This document shows, piece by piece, positions 14,826-23,593 of a DNA stretch of 64,000 nt. The stretch covers positions 124,001-188,000 of the forward strand of contig NZ_JAKRWM010000006.1 of assembly GCF_022352055.1 (NCBI RefSeq), written 5' to 3'. Each line of letters opens with the position of its first letter. Position 1 is the stretch's first letter. A program made the position numbers and the translations under genes. The notes below the pieces were generated by a model. That model was not told the DNA's origin and ran no database searches. It saw only the letters and a list, made by a program, of their open reading frames with translations. The DNA is from Cohnella mopanensis. Lineage in GTDB: Bacteria > Bacillota > Bacilli > Paenibacillales > Paenibacillaceae.

Positions 14826-14894
14826 TGGAATTAAACACAAAAAAAAGAGCCCTCCCCGATAACCTCGGAAAGAACGCCTTAGTTGGAATATTCA

Positions 14895-14970
<76 letters not shown>

Positions 14971-15118
14971 AAATCCTTTATTAGGATAGGATTTTTCGAA
15001 CGAAAAGTCAAGAATTTCGCGACTGGATTTTTTTGTATACTTAATCGAATGAGGCAACATTCGGCTCCTCTGCATAAGCTGGGATGACAACAGCCCATAT
15101 CGGCAAAGGGAAATGAAA

Positions 15119-15727
15119 ATGAACGGCCAAACCTTAATGCTGCCGATCCGAATCCGGACGATGACAGCTAAGAACGTTAAGATCAACGTTCCATTCGTCA
15201 ACGGAGGCACGACAGCCGCGGCACAAGAGGCTATGAATAAGGCGATTGCCGCGGCGAATCAAGATCTGCTGAAGGAGCAAGGCTTTCCCAGCAAGGACAT
15301 TCAGCAGATGGACGGCACTTTCGAGATCAAGAACAACCAAAGGGGCGTACTCAGCTTATCGCTTCTGAATTACTCGTTTACGGGCGGCGCCCACGGCAAT
15401 ACGCTGCAGAAGTCGCTCACCTTCGATGCCAATAAGGGCCGCAGCTATAAGCTAGGCCAGTTGTTTAAGCCCGGCAGCAACTACGAAGCTCGCTTGAATG
15501 CCATTATCCAAACCCAGATCAAAGCGAGACAGCTTCCATTGCTTGTTGATTACCCCGGAATCACTCCGGATCAAGATTTCTATATCGCGGACAAATCCTT
15601 GGTCGTTTACTTCCCGTTATACGCCATCGTCCCGTACGCATGGGGGTTTCCTTACTTCCCCATCTCCGTGTACGAGATCCAGGATATTATCGACGAGGAC
15701 GGCCCTTTAGGCTTCATGATGTACTGA
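15119..15727 (+). CDS. DUF3298/RsiV-like domain protein
   Basis: A protein of about 202 residues with the DUF3298 pattern known from the C-terminal half of the anti-sigma factor RsiV and related proteins: a long amphipathic helix (AAQEAMNKAIAAANQDLL), the SLLNYSFTGGAHGNTLQKSL motif and the late FPISVYEIQDIIDEDG. No signal peptide or membrane segment is visible, so it appears cytoplasmic, unlike RsiV. The second ATG at 15119 is preferred because AAAGGG lies 8 bases upstream; the first ATG (15113) is only 2 bases from it. The function is unknown. It ends at a convergent terminator. Confidence 0.7.
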   Translation: MNGQTLMLPIRIRTMTAKNVKINVPFVNGGTTAAAQEAMNKAIAAANQDLLKEQGFPSKDIQQMDGTFEIKNNQRGVLSLSLLNYSFTGGAHGNTLQKSLTFDANKGRSYKLGQLFKPGSNYEARLNAIIQTQIKARQLPLLVDYPGITPDQDFYIADKSLVVYFPLYAIVPYAWGFPYFPISVYEIQDIIDEDGPLGFMMY

Positions 15728-15734
15728 TACTAAA

Positions 15735-15788
15735 AAAGAAGACGAGATTCAGAGGACGATTTGCCGCCCCTTGGTTCTCGCCTTCCGA
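15735..15788. terminator. Bidirectional terminator between convergent genes
   Basis: Arms GAAGACGAGA (15740-15749) and TCTCGCCTTC (15777-15786) pair with one G-U, flanked by an A-run on the left that becomes TTTTTT on the minus strand. It serves the SDR operon and possibly the gene ending at 15727. Confidence 0.6.
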
Positions 15789-15791
15789 CTA

Positions 15792-16493
15792 TTAGACAGG
15801 CATTGAACGACCGGTATGATCCACGAAAAACAATTCGTCTTTAATGAAGGTTTTACGCTCCAGTATATCCAATATTCCGTTCGCGCTTTCCGATGCATCG
15901 AGCGGAGCCTTGCCGCCTCCCATATCCGTGCGCATCCAACCCGGATGGACGGCCAGAACCCTGATTCCTCTCGGGTTCAACTCACAGTTGGATTGCTTGG
16001 AGAACATGTTCAGTGCCGTCTTAGAAATCGCATAAGGATAGTCTCCGCCATAGGCCAAAGCCATGCTTCCCGCCTCGGACGAAACGTTAATGACGGTCGA
16101 ATTGGAATGATCCTTCAATAGTGGAGACATCGCTTTCATCACGTACATCGGACCGAAGAGATTCACTTCGAAAGTGAGTCTGACAAGGTGCATCGGAAGC
16201 GTGTCGATCTTATGTTCCCGGCCGAACAGAACTCCCGCGTTGTTAATAATTCCATCCAGCTCGACGGATTCGCTTGCCAGCTTGTCGGCGAGCGCTTCGA
16301 CTTCTTCTTCCCTCGTCACGTTCATCTTCTCGATCCGTACAAGCTCGGGAAACTGGACCGCAAGTGCCAGCAGCCCTTCCGACGCATCGGATATTTCGCG
16401 GATCCCTGCCACGACCTGATGTCCTCTTCCTACTGCCAGTTTCGTTAATTGAAAACCAAGACCCCGACCCGCGCCGGTAATTAGAATATTCAT
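15792..16493 (-). CDS. SDR-family oxidoreductase
   Basis: A 233-residue short-chain dehydrogenase/reductase with a complete signature: nucleotide site TGAGRGLG (6-13), NNAG (84-87), catalytic Ser in NVSSE (136-140), Tyr154 and Lys158 (YAISK). It should oxidise or reduce an alcohol/carbonyl with NAD(P); the substrate is unknown. It is the last gene of a LacI-VOC-SDR operon with gaps of 27-28 bp, so it is probably controlled by that LacI protein. GGGAGA precedes the ATG. Confidence 0.9.
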   Translation of the reverse strand: MNILITGAGRGLGFQLTKLAVGRGHQVVAGIREISDASEGLLALAVQFPELVRIEKMNVTREEEVEALADKLASESVELDGIINNAGVLFGREHKIDTLPMHLVRLTFEVNLFGPMYVMKAMSPLLKDHSNSTVINVSSEAGSMALAYGGDYPYAISKTALNMFSKQSNCELNPRGIRVLAVHPGWMRTDMGGGKAPLDASESANGILDILERKTFIKDELFFVDHTGRSMPV

Positions 16494-16521
16494 TGCCTTA
16501 GAGATCTCCCCTCGTTACGAG

Positions 16522-16977
16522 TTATCTATCGTTCTCCAATAGCTCGACTAGTACTTTAAGCTCCTTAAAAGTATCGAGATAAGCATATCTACCGCCCGTA
16601 TACTCACCCTTCTGCAGTAGCGGCATGCCCCTTGCTTCCATAACCGCAATCTTCTCTTTCATTCCTTTAATAACAAAGGCAATGTGATGAAAGCCTTCGC
16701 CGTCCCGATCAAGAGATTCGCGCCAAGTGCTAGGATGCTGGTCGGGTTCGATCAATTCAAGCTGTAAAGAACCCATGTCGAAGAAAGCAAGCTTCGCCCT
16801 CGCCTCGGACGGGTTACCCCGATATTCCGTCTGCGCAACGTCCGCAGGATCGGTCCAGAACCACTGCGGTTTCTCGATACCGAAAAAATCGGCGTACGTT
16901 TGCGATGTTTTCTCGATGTCGTTGACCAGAAGCCCAATTTGCGTAATGACGTTACTTCCCAGCACGTTTTTGTCCAT
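16522..16977 (-). CDS. VOC-family protein (glyoxalase/epimerase type)
   Basis: A 151-residue vicinal-oxygen-chelate protein with two beta-alpha-beta-beta-beta modules. The first starts VITQIGLLVNDIEKTSQTYA and the second contains GEGFHHIAFVIKG, with metal-ligand candidates in FHHIAF, LQLELIEP and the C-terminal KVLVELLE. This layout resembles methylmalonyl-CoA epimerase and related sugar or lactoylglutathione enzymes. It lies between LacI and SDR genes and has AAAGGAGACG before its ATG. The substrate is not predictable; the operon suggests a small carbohydrate-derived compound. Confidence 0.82.
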   Translation of the reverse strand: MDKNVLGSNVITQIGLLVNDIEKTSQTYADFFGIEKPQWFWTDPADVAQTEYRGNPSEARAKLAFFDMGSLQLELIEPDQHPSTWRESLDRDGEGFHHIAFVIKGMKEKIAVMEARGMPLLQKGEYTGGRYAYLDTFKELKVLVELLENDR

Positions 16978-17004
16978 TCTCGATCGTCTCCTTTATGGTT
17001 CAAC

Positions 17005-18045
17005 TTAATTTTCCCGGCATGAATCGCGAACTATAAGCTGCATATCTACCGCAAACTTCGTAAACCCACTTGTGCGATGTTCGATATGATCGATCAAAGA
17101 ATTGGTCAGCCTTTCCATCATAGCGCCGAAGTCTATTCGCAAGGTCGTCAATGCAGGTTGAAATCTGGAGCTTAAGGCATGGTCGTCGAATCCGATGATC
17201 GAGATATGTTGAGGAACTAGAATGCCATGCTCCCGCAAAGCCCGAATCGCTCCGAAGGCCACGCTGTCATTAGCCGTGATCATTGCCGTCGGAAGCGGGA
17301 CACCCGTTCTCATAAACTCGTTAACGGCCTCATAACCGGATTGTTCGTTGAACCCGGCAGGTAATATCCATTTCTTCTCTACGGGTATCCCGCAATGCTT
17401 CATCGCCTTGTAATACCCGTCAAGCTTAGAAGGTCCGGAATATCTCCTCATATCCCCGCTAATCAGCCCGATCTGCCGATGCTTCAACCCCGCTAGCCAC
17501 TTTACGGCTTGCATCATGCCGCTTTCGTTATCGAAGTTAGCGACGATCCGATTCGATTCCTCACACCCCGGCTTCTCTTGGTCGACAATTGCGACGGAAT
17601 AGCCTTCCGAGATCAATTGCTCAATGAACGGCTCGTCGTTATTCGCACCAATGAATAACCCTCCGTCGATACGGCGCTGGTAGAAAATATCTTTGACGCC
17701 CCGTATGCTCTCCGCATCCTCAGCATTTCGAAGAATATGGGTAAGAACGTAGTACCCGCGCGAGGAAGCGTTCTCAATTATGCTCGCGATAAGCATGTTC
17801 GTTAGCATATCGCTGGAGACTTGCCCCGCTTCTATCATAAACAGGCCGATCGTCCGCGTTTTTTTGCCCGCGAGTACTTGCGCCGATGCATTCGGAACAT
17901 AATGATATTGTTCAATAATCCTAAGTACCTTCTCGCGCGTCTCAGGCGGAACGTTGGAATAGTTATTGATGACCCTGCTGACGGTACTCCGCGAAACTCC
18001 GGCGAGTCTGGCAATTTCCATGGAATTGATTTCCGTCTTCTTCAA
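17005..18045 (-). CDS. LacI-family transcriptional regulator
   Basis: A 346-residue LacI/GalR protein. The N-terminal helix-turn-helix (MEIARLAGVSRSTVSRVINN) and hinge helix (NASAQVLAGKKTRTIGLFM) are followed by a periplasmic-binding-protein-like sugar domain (TRTIGLFMIEAGQVS, GIPVEKKWILPAG, ISIIGFDDHALSS). The start is a TTG at 18045; an ATG at 18021 is the alternative. A perfect 18-bp palindrome lies 17 bp upstream and is its probable operator. It heads the VOC-SDR operon and is likely autoregulated and induced by a sugar. Confidence 0.92.
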   Translation of the reverse strand: MKKTEINSMEIARLAGVSRSTVSRVINNYSNVPPETREKVLRIIEQYHYVPNASAQVLAGKKTRTIGLFMIEAGQVSSDMLTNMLIASIIENASSRGYYVLTHILRNAEDAESIRGVKDIFYQRRIDGGLFIGANNDEPFIEQLISEGYSVAIVDQEKPGCEESNRIVANFDNESGMMQAVKWLAGLKHRQIGLISGDMRRYSGPSKLDGYYKAMKHCGIPVEKKWILPAGFNEQSGYEAVNEFMRTGVPLPTAMITANDSVAFGAIRALREHGILVPQHISIIGFDDHALSSRFQPALTTLRIDFGAMMERLTNSLIDHIEHRTSGFTKFAVDMQLIVRDSCREN

Positions 18046-18061
18046 AAGCTCAGCTTCTTTC

Positions 18062-18079
18062 TATAAACGCGCGTTTATA
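18062..18079. promoter_or_regulatory. Perfect 18-bp palindrome, probable LacI operator
   Basis: TATAAACGC joined to GCGTTTATA, with the central CG step typical of LacI/GalR operators, 17 bp upstream of the LacI start. Autoregulation is inferred. Confidence 0.7.
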
Positions 18080-18131
18080 TTTCTATGGTAAATGATCCAA
18101 GCGAGTGCGTCAACGTGTGGCTGAAAATGAT

Positions 18132-18166
18132 AAAGCCGAGTCGGATTTCCCATCCTTCTCGGCTAT
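18132..18166 (-). terminator. Terminator after the NAGPA-like gene
   Basis: On the minus strand AGCCGAG pairs with CTCGGCT, with an inner GGAT/ATCC pair, followed by TTATCATTTT. It sits just after the stop at 18172. Confidence 0.65.
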
Positions 18167-18171
18167 TCCGG

Positions 18172-19305
18172 TTACCATTTGCCCGCATCGATCTCGGACG
18201 GCTTCAAGCCAGCCCATATATTGGGCACCTCAACCGCATCCGGGTCCTCGAATACGAGAAAGCCGGTCGGCAAATATCTTTCCCCCGACGAGGAGGAAGG
18301 TTTGTTAACGATATCCCCGTTTTCCGTGACCAATACCGTCGATGAGCCCCCATCCAAATTAGCCGCAATGACGGCACCGTGCTCTAGCAAAATTTCCTGC
18401 GCATCGTACAAGGTTGCGCCAATGCTATAGCCAGGTTGGCGTCCATCTATAAGCAGGAACATGATCGTCCCGTCTTCACGCTGCGCCATTACCGTTCGAG
18501 GGGCAACTCCCCAACCTTGAGAACGGTTAGGAATAAGGCCTTTGCCATTCACGATGATCCGGGGAGAGAAGCTGACCGCTTCGGCAATCCCTAGTTCCAT
18601 CAGTTCTTTGACGGAGTATTTACCCGCCAGCATCTTGCCATTCTTGTCTAATCCGACGATCTGCACGCTATTATTATCGCCCAGGCCGTTATAGAGAATT
18701 TTCCCGTTGCTAATAACGAGGCCGATCGGCTTAAATCCGTTGCCGCGCCAATTCGGGTCGGAGAATCCTCCCGCGTTCACTCCGGCGATGGCTCCCGTCC
18801 GCTTAACCATGCTGGTTACTTTTTCTCCGCGCCCTCTTTTGTTCGGAACGACTAGCCTTATCTTCTTCGGATCTTTGACCGAGAGAAGATACCCGTGGAA
18901 TCCTTCGCCATCGACTTCCTCGATGGAAGTGAGCTTATCCGAATCGGATTCACCTTGGTTTAGACCGTCCTCGGGAGAATTTCCATTAATCGTATGCGTA
19001 TCGCGTTCCTCGCCCATCTCTTCGAATTGATTGACGTATAGAGCGATGCGTTCCTTTAAAGCTTTCTCCCCAATAATGTATTTCGCCCATTCCCGATGCT
19101 GGGTCGTAATTAACGAGTCGGCTAACATATAGCGATACTCGTTTCCGGATGGCGTTAAGAAAAACCACCCCGAGAATAATAAGGCAAATGTAAACCCGGT
19201 CACCAGCATAATCTTGAACAATTTCCACAGCACAGGCTGTCTCTTTCGAACTTTACTATTGTTACGCGACGCCGTCGTCTTAGCTCTTGGCGGTAAAGGG
19301 GGCAT
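18172..19305 (-). CDS. Membrane-anchored phosphodiester glycosidase (NAGPA domain)
   Basis: A 377-residue protein with a short basic cytoplasmic N terminus, one membrane helix (about 30-50), an extracytoplasmic linker, and a NAGPA/phosphodiester glycosidase domain (about 130-365). Family features include IAGVNAGGFSD, SFSPRIIVNGKGLIPNRSQG, APRTVMAQREDGTIMFLLID and the late IAANLDGGSSTVLV motif. Related proteins cleave phosphodiester-linked sugars or act in exopolysaccharide processing outside the cell. It may act on cell-wall or exopolymer glycans. GGAGAG precedes the ATG. It lies 88 bp after the glycosidase gene and has its own terminator. Confidence 0.85.
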   Translation of the reverse strand: MPPLPPRAKTTASRNNSKVRKRQPVLWKLFKIMLVTGFTFALLFSGWFFLTPSGNEYRYMLADSLITTQHREWAKYIIGEKALKERIALYVNQFEEMGEERDTHTINGNSPEDGLNQGESDSDKLTSIEEVDGEGFHGYLLSVKDPKKIRLVVPNKRGRGEKVTSMVKRTGAIAGVNAGGFSDPNWRGNGFKPIGLVISNGKILYNGLGDNNSVQIVGLDKNGKMLAGKYSVKELMELGIAEAVSFSPRIIVNGKGLIPNRSQGWGVAPRTVMAQREDGTIMFLLIDGRQPGYSIGATLYDAQEILLEHGAVIAANLDGGSSTVLVTENGDIVNKPSSSSGERYLPTGFLVFEDPDAVEVPNIWAGLKPSEIDAGKW

Positions 19306-19378
19306 TGGCGTCCACTCTCCTTATATCAAATTCATACCTACATTATACGAGGCTCGAGGCAAACTTGTTGCGAAATCG

Positions 19379-19409
19379 AAAAAATGCCGCGGGCTATTCG
19401 CCCCCGGCA
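19379..19409 (-). terminator. Terminator overlapping the glycosidase stop codon
   Basis: TGCCGGGGGC and GCCCGCGGCA pair on the minus strand (19409-19400 and 19394-19385) and are followed by TTTTTTCG. The TAG stop of the glycosidase gene lies at the loop of this hairpin. Confidence 0.75.
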
Positions 19410-20434
19410 GTCGCTAACGCTATGCATCTGAACTCGTCTTGCCCTTCGAATACTTCGACGCGCGTCGGATCTCCTTCCCGCCATGGCCGGCATGCGCAGT
19501 AAAAATGGTAAACCGCACCGTTCCAAAATACGACCGAAGATTTGTGCGCATGAATTTCATCCAATTCGCCAGCTAAGCCATGCGGCAACAACGGCTTGTC
19601 TAGCGTCACCCAATGAAGCAGGTCTTCCGAAACCGCCAACAACCCCTGCGCGTGCGCCCCATCCAATCCAAAACCGAAGTTCAACCAGCGCTCACCGTCA
19701 TAACGAATGCAAGGATCGCTGTAGAATTGGCTGTAAAATGTCCCTTCTTTGTATGGCATGATCGGATTGCCGTCGTAGCGTTCCCAGTGTAGCAGGTCGG
19801 CTGAAGTTGCAATGCCGGTCTCTTCCTTCCATGGCCATACGCTAGAGCCTTTCGCATTGTAGAACATCCAATACTTGCCTTCATGCTCCAGCATGCAGCA
19901 CTTATATAGCCCTTCCTTCTCCCAATCCCCGCCATTCTTATAAGTAAAGATCGGCTGTTCAAGGCGGTTCCACGTCCTTAACGACTCATCCGCCGTCCAG
20001 GCGAGCCCCATGACGGCGCCCCCCGCTTCATAACCTTCACCCGGATACGAATGATAGATCATCCAATATCGCCCATCTCGCTTGCGGAGCGTCGGCACTT
20101 CCCGAACATCGTTTGACGCCAGCAAAATCCATGAGCCCGCCGCCCCGATCCTGTCCCATCTGTCCGAGCCTTCTAGACGGGGCAGAATGACGGCTTCATG
20201 TCGCCATTCCAGCAGATTATCACTCACGGCAAGCGCCGTCTGATAACCGATACCGTCAAACCCGACATGCATCATGTAAAATCGGTCGTTGTGCCGAAAG
20301 ACGAACGGACAGTCGACGCCCTGTGAATCGTAGCTCCCCGCCTTCCCAGTGCCGGCCAAGGCAGGCATCTCTCTCTTATTCGTCGCGCTCCACTTTGCAA
20401 GCAACGCTTGTTGATCCAGTTGCATTCCGATCAT
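19394..20434 (-). CDS. Five-bladed beta-propeller glycosidase (GH43/GH130-like)
   Basis: A 346-residue cytoplasmic protein (no signal peptide) built of repeated propeller blades, each with an RxxxRYWMIY/KYWMFYNA-type strand: RFYMMHVGFDG, GRYWMIYHSYPG, GKYWMFYNAKGS and GERWLNFGFGLDG. Acidic catalytic candidates include the Asp in QGVDCPFVF and the Glu in EEGLYKCCML-like positions. This is the layout of GH43, GH32/68 and GH130-type clans; the exact family is not certain. The ATG overlaps the permease stop (ATGA); a second ATG at 20425 has a better-spaced AAAGGA. It would process the sugar imported by the adjacent transporter. Confidence 0.75.
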   Translation of the reverse strand: MIGMQLDQQALLAKWSATNKREMPALAGTGKAGSYDSQGVDCPFVFRHNDRFYMMHVGFDGIGYQTALAVSDNLLEWRHEAVILPRLEGSDRWDRIGAAGSWILLASNDVREVPTLRKRDGRYWMIYHSYPGEGYEAGGAVMGLAWTADESLRTWNRLEQPIFTYKNGGDWEKEGLYKCCMLEHEGKYWMFYNAKGSSVWPWKEETGIATSADLLHWERYDGNPIMPYKEGTFYSQFYSDPCIRYDGERWLNFGFGLDGAHAQGLLAVSEDLLHWVTLDKPLLPHGLAGELDEIHAHKSSVVFWNGAVYHFYCACRPWREGDPTRVEVFEGQDEFRCIALATAGGE

Positions 20435-21229
20435 CCTTTCACTGCGCCAGCAGCAACGCCTTTAATGATATATTTCTGCAGCATGAGATAAATAACGAGC
20501 ACGGGAATCGCGGCAAGAATCAGCGAGACGAGCGCAAGGTTCCATTGCTGGCTATACGTTCCGAAGTAACGGTACACGGTCAATTGCAAAGTCATTACAT
20601 TTTCTCGCTGAAGCATAAGGAAGGATAAGATAAAATCGTTCCACACCCAGAGAACGTTTAATACCGCGGCAGTTGCGGTAACGGGCACCAGCAACGGGAC
20701 GATGATGCGGAAGAACGTCTGATAGACGTTCGCCCCGTCGATTCGCGCCGCCTCTTCCAATTCGGCAGGAAGCTGGGTCATGAAACCGCGATATAGAAAG
20801 ATAGTAAAGGGAGAGAACAACGCGATAATCATAAGCACGAGCCCGAACCTCGAGTTCATCAGATGCAGCTCCGAAGCCAGCTTAACGAGCGGAATCATGA
20901 TTGTCTGAAAGGGCACCATCATGGACAGCGTGAAGAACATGAGCAGCCAGAAGCCGCGAGATCCGGTAAGCCGCCATCGCGCTGAACAACAATGTAAATC
21001 CAACGCCAAACAACGTTACGAGCACGGTATTCCACAGAGCGCGGGGATAGTGCATGTCCTTCCACACCTGCTTGTAATTGCCGAATTGCCAAGATTCCGG
21101 CCAGGACACGAACGAGCGAAGCATTTCCCCGTTCGTCTTGAAGGAATTCAGTAACGCGAACAAGATCGGCAGCAGGAATAACAGAGCGATAAGCACCGCC
21201 ACGATTTCTCCAAACCCTCTACGGATCAT
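20431..21229 (-). pseudogene. Sugar ABC transporter permease 2 (MsmG-like), frameshifted
   Basis: The gene starts at the ATG at 21229 (ATGA overlap with permease 1) and reads MIRRGFGEIVAVLIALLFLL up to about AAYRISR. It then goes out of frame near 20960-20975, and the rest (SRGFWLLMFFTLSMMVPFQT to the end KGVAAGAVKG) continues in a second frame. That rest includes the intact EAA loop EEAARIDGANVYQTFF. The span of 799 bases is one more than a multiple of three. The product would be a 6-helix CUT1 permease, the partner of the gene upstream. A one-base insertion or two-base deletion explains it. It may be a real mutation or a sequencing error. Confidence 0.8.
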
Positions 21230-22116
21230 GCACTCACCTCCTTGCTCCGCATAACTCGGAATTGAACCAACATGACGATAACGATGAACAAGCAGAAAAT
21301 AATCGAACGGGCCGTGCCCGAGCCGTACGAATTGGCCGTAAACGCTTCGCGATAAATGTTGATCGCCAAGCTTTGGCTGGAATTGGCGGGGCCTCCGCCG
21401 GTCAACGCCAGGATAAGATCGAACACCTTGAAGGAATTCGTCGTCGTCAGGAACACGTTGGAGATGATCGCGGGCATGAGCAGCGGAAGCGTCATTTTCC
21501 AGAAACGCGTCCAGCTTCCCGCTCCGTCCACATGCATCGCCTCTTTCAATTCGCCCGGAATGCCTTGAAGCCCGGCCAAATAGATGACCATGGCAAGTCC
21601 AACGCTGGACCATAAGGAAACGCCGGCGATCGGATACAGGATGCGGTCCGGATTTCCTAGAAAGCTATAAGTAAGAAAACCCCACCCTAGCTTCGTTCCC
21701 ATCTCGTAGAGTACGGAGGAGAAGAAAAATTTCCATAGAAAGCCGACCACGATCAAGGAAATGACGTTCGGCGAGAAAAAGACGACCCGGAGGGCGTATT
21801 TCGATTTCAACTTTGAATCGACCAACAGCGCGAGGAGCACGCCGAAGACGTTAACTAGCACGATGTTTAACACGGAAAATTTCAAAGTAAACAGGAACGA
21901 ATCCCGGAAATCCCTGCTGTGCATGAACATATCCGCGTAATTACGGAAGCCGACCCAATGAAACGTAGACTGCAGGCCGTCCCAATCTGTGAAGGAGTAC
22001 ATCAAGGAACCGCCGAGAGGCACGACGAAAAAGCAAACGTACAAAATACAAATCGGCCCTATGAAAGACAGCGTGATTCCGAGCTTTCTTAATTTGGAAG
22101 AAGCGCCGGATGACAT
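21226..22116 (-). CDS. Sugar ABC transporter permease 1 (MsmF-like, CUT1)
   Basis: A 296-residue inner-membrane permease with six predicted helices and the EAA motif in GELKEAMHVDGAGSWTRFWK, followed by MTLPLLMPAI, which docks to the ATPase. It belongs to the CUT1 family for oligosaccharides. The downstream permease starts within its stop codon. No ATPase is encoded in this operon; such systems commonly share an MsmX-type ATPase. The gene follows the binding-protein gene by 60 bp containing a hairpin. Confidence 0.92.
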   Translation of the reverse strand: MSSGASSKLRKLGITLSFIGPICILYVCFFVVPLGGSLMYSFTDWDGLQSTFHWVGFRNYADMFMHSRDFRDSFLFTLKFSVLNIVLVNVFGVLLALLVDSKLKSKYALRVVFFSPNVISLIVVGFLWKFFFSSVLYEMGTKLGWGFLTYSFLGNPDRILYPIAGVSLWSSVGLAMVIYLAGLQGIPGELKEAMHVDGAGSWTRFWKMTLPLLMPAIISNVFLTTTNSFKVFDLILALTGGGPANSSQSLAINIYREAFTANSYGSGTARSIIFCLFIVIVMLVQFRVMRSKEVSA

Positions 22117-22140
22117 TCAAAACCACTCCTAGAAGAGTAG

Positions 22141-22162
22141 AAGGACACTGCGAGGTGTCCTT
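22141..22162 (-). other. Intercistronic hairpin after the binding-protein gene
   Basis: AAGGACAC and GTGTCCTT (22141-22148, 22155-22162) form a stable stem between the binding protein and permease 1, without a clear T-run. Such hairpins often protect the upstream mRNA, giving excess binding protein over permeases. That role is inferred. Confidence 0.5.
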
Positions 22163-22176
22163 CCGTCTCTATTCCT

Positions 22177-23493
22177 TTATTTTTTCGCCCAAGAGGCCGC
22201 GATTTCCGTCATGACTTCATCCGCCGTTTTCTTCTTGAAGAAGTAACCTTGCATAATGGCCTCCGCTTCAACTCTAGTGGAGCCGTTCATCAGCACCTGC
22301 GACCACGGAACGACTTTCTGAGCGTTCACGTAAGACAGAATATCATCGGCTATCGGATTGCTGGATACGGTTACGCCTTCGATGGCCGGGATTTGTTTCA
22401 TGTTCTCGTTGGCGATTGCGTTCCCTTCCTTGGTCGTGAGCCATTCGAATAGCTTCTTAGCCGCGTCCTGATGCGCCGATTTAGTGGTAATCGCATAGGA
22501 AACGTTGACGTTGACGCCCATTTTAGCTTCTTCTGGGTTATCGCTATAGGGAATAGCGCCGAAGCCGAGATTCACGTCCGGATGAATGTCCGTGATGCTG
22601 GAGTAAGCCCAGTAACCCTGCTGGAGCATCGCTACTTTACCTTGCGCCAGAAGCGACAGGCTCGCGTTGTAGTTGTTCGAAGCCGCTTGCGGATTTGTGT
22701 TGCCGTATATCGCGTCTAACGTCTTGAAGCCTTGTTTCAGGCGATCGGATTGAATTGGTTGCCCGGATTTCGCGCTTTCGGCGAGCGCTTTGACGTCATC
22801 CGTCGTTCCCGCGATCGTCGTGAACAGCGTATGGGCAAGCGTCCAGCCGTCCGCTACGGCTAACCCGAAAGGCGAGATTTTCTTGGCTTTAAGCTTATCG
22901 ATCGCGGCGAGCAATTCGGTCTGCGTCTTAGGGAAAGATTCGATGCCCGCTTCCTTGAACAAATCCTTGTTGTAGTAAATACCCATTCCGGAAATATCGA
23001 GCGGGATCCCGTAGATTTTACCGTCCGGCGTCGTCATCTGGGAACGGATTTGCTCCGAATAATTACCGATATAAGAATCACTCGCGAGATCGAGGATATG
23101 CCCGGCTTGGCCAAGCTCCAGCAGATCCCCGTATTCGCCCATGACGATATCCGGCATGTCGTTGGAAGCGATCTTCGTCTTAAGCACCGTGTAGTAGTCC
23201 TGGTCGTTGACTAGCAAGTCGACCGTAATGTTCGGGTTCTGCTCGGTAAACTTCTTGAACGTTTCTTCGAGCGCTTGGCGCTTGTCCATATTGAACAAGA
23301 AAGCCGTGAGCGTTACGGGTTCTCCCGCACCGGAACTTGCGCTTGGCGAAGCGTTCTCGCTTGCCGGCGTGGAAGCGGGGGGCTCGGATGATGGCGAAGC
23401 GTTATTGCCGCCGTTATTGCCGCAACCAGCCAGCACCATAGATAAGCTTATCAAGAGCGTTGATGATAGGGTTAGCAGATTGTTTTTGCGCAA
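22177..23493 (-). CDS. Extracellular sugar-binding lipoprotein (CUT1)
   Basis: A lipoprotein of about 438 residues starting at TTG 23493, which has GAGGGG about 8 bases upstream; the longer frame to 23550 has no ribosome site. The signal peptide ends in the lipobox LAGC, followed by a Ser/Pro/Ala linker. The body has the family-1 solute-binding pattern: VDLLVNDQDYYTVLKTKIAS, GKIYGIPLDISGMGIYYNKD, PFGLAVADGWTLAHTLF and a C-terminal SWAKK. It delivers an oligosaccharide to the permease pair. It follows the response-regulator gene by about 100 bp, so it is probably controlled by that two-component system. Confidence 0.92.
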   Translation of the reverse strand: MRKNNLLTLSSTLLISLSMVLAGCGNNGGNNASPSSEPPASTPASENASPSASSGAGEPVTLTAFLFNMDKRQALEETFKKFTEQNPNITVDLLVNDQDYYTVLKTKIASNDMPDIVMGEYGDLLELGQAGHILDLASDSYIGNYSEQIRSQMTTPDGKIYGIPLDISGMGIYYNKDLFKEAGIESFPKTQTELLAAIDKLKAKKISPFGLAVADGWTLAHTLFTTIAGTTDDVKALAESAKSGQPIQSDRLKQGFKTLDAIYGNTNPQAASNNYNASLSLLAQGKVAMLQQGYWAYSSITDIHPDVNLGFGAIPYSDNPEEAKMGVNVNVSYAITTKSAHQDAAKKLFEWLTTKEGNAIANENMKQIPAIEGVTVSSNPIADDILSYVNAQKVVPWSQVLMNGSTRVEAEAIMQGYFFKKKTADEVMTEIAASWAKK

Positions 23494-23593
23494 AATAATG
23501 ACCCCTCTCGGATTGAATATCCTCATTATAAGGAAATCCGGAGGGGCCACCTACCATAATATTAAGGGATAGATTAGCACGATATTAATCAAC

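Noticed and set aside
14828-14870. A second terminator upstream of tRNA-Thr(CGU)
   Set aside because: An A-run and a short CCGA/TCGG stem are present, but pairing is weak and the arrangement is ambiguous with the sortase terminator.
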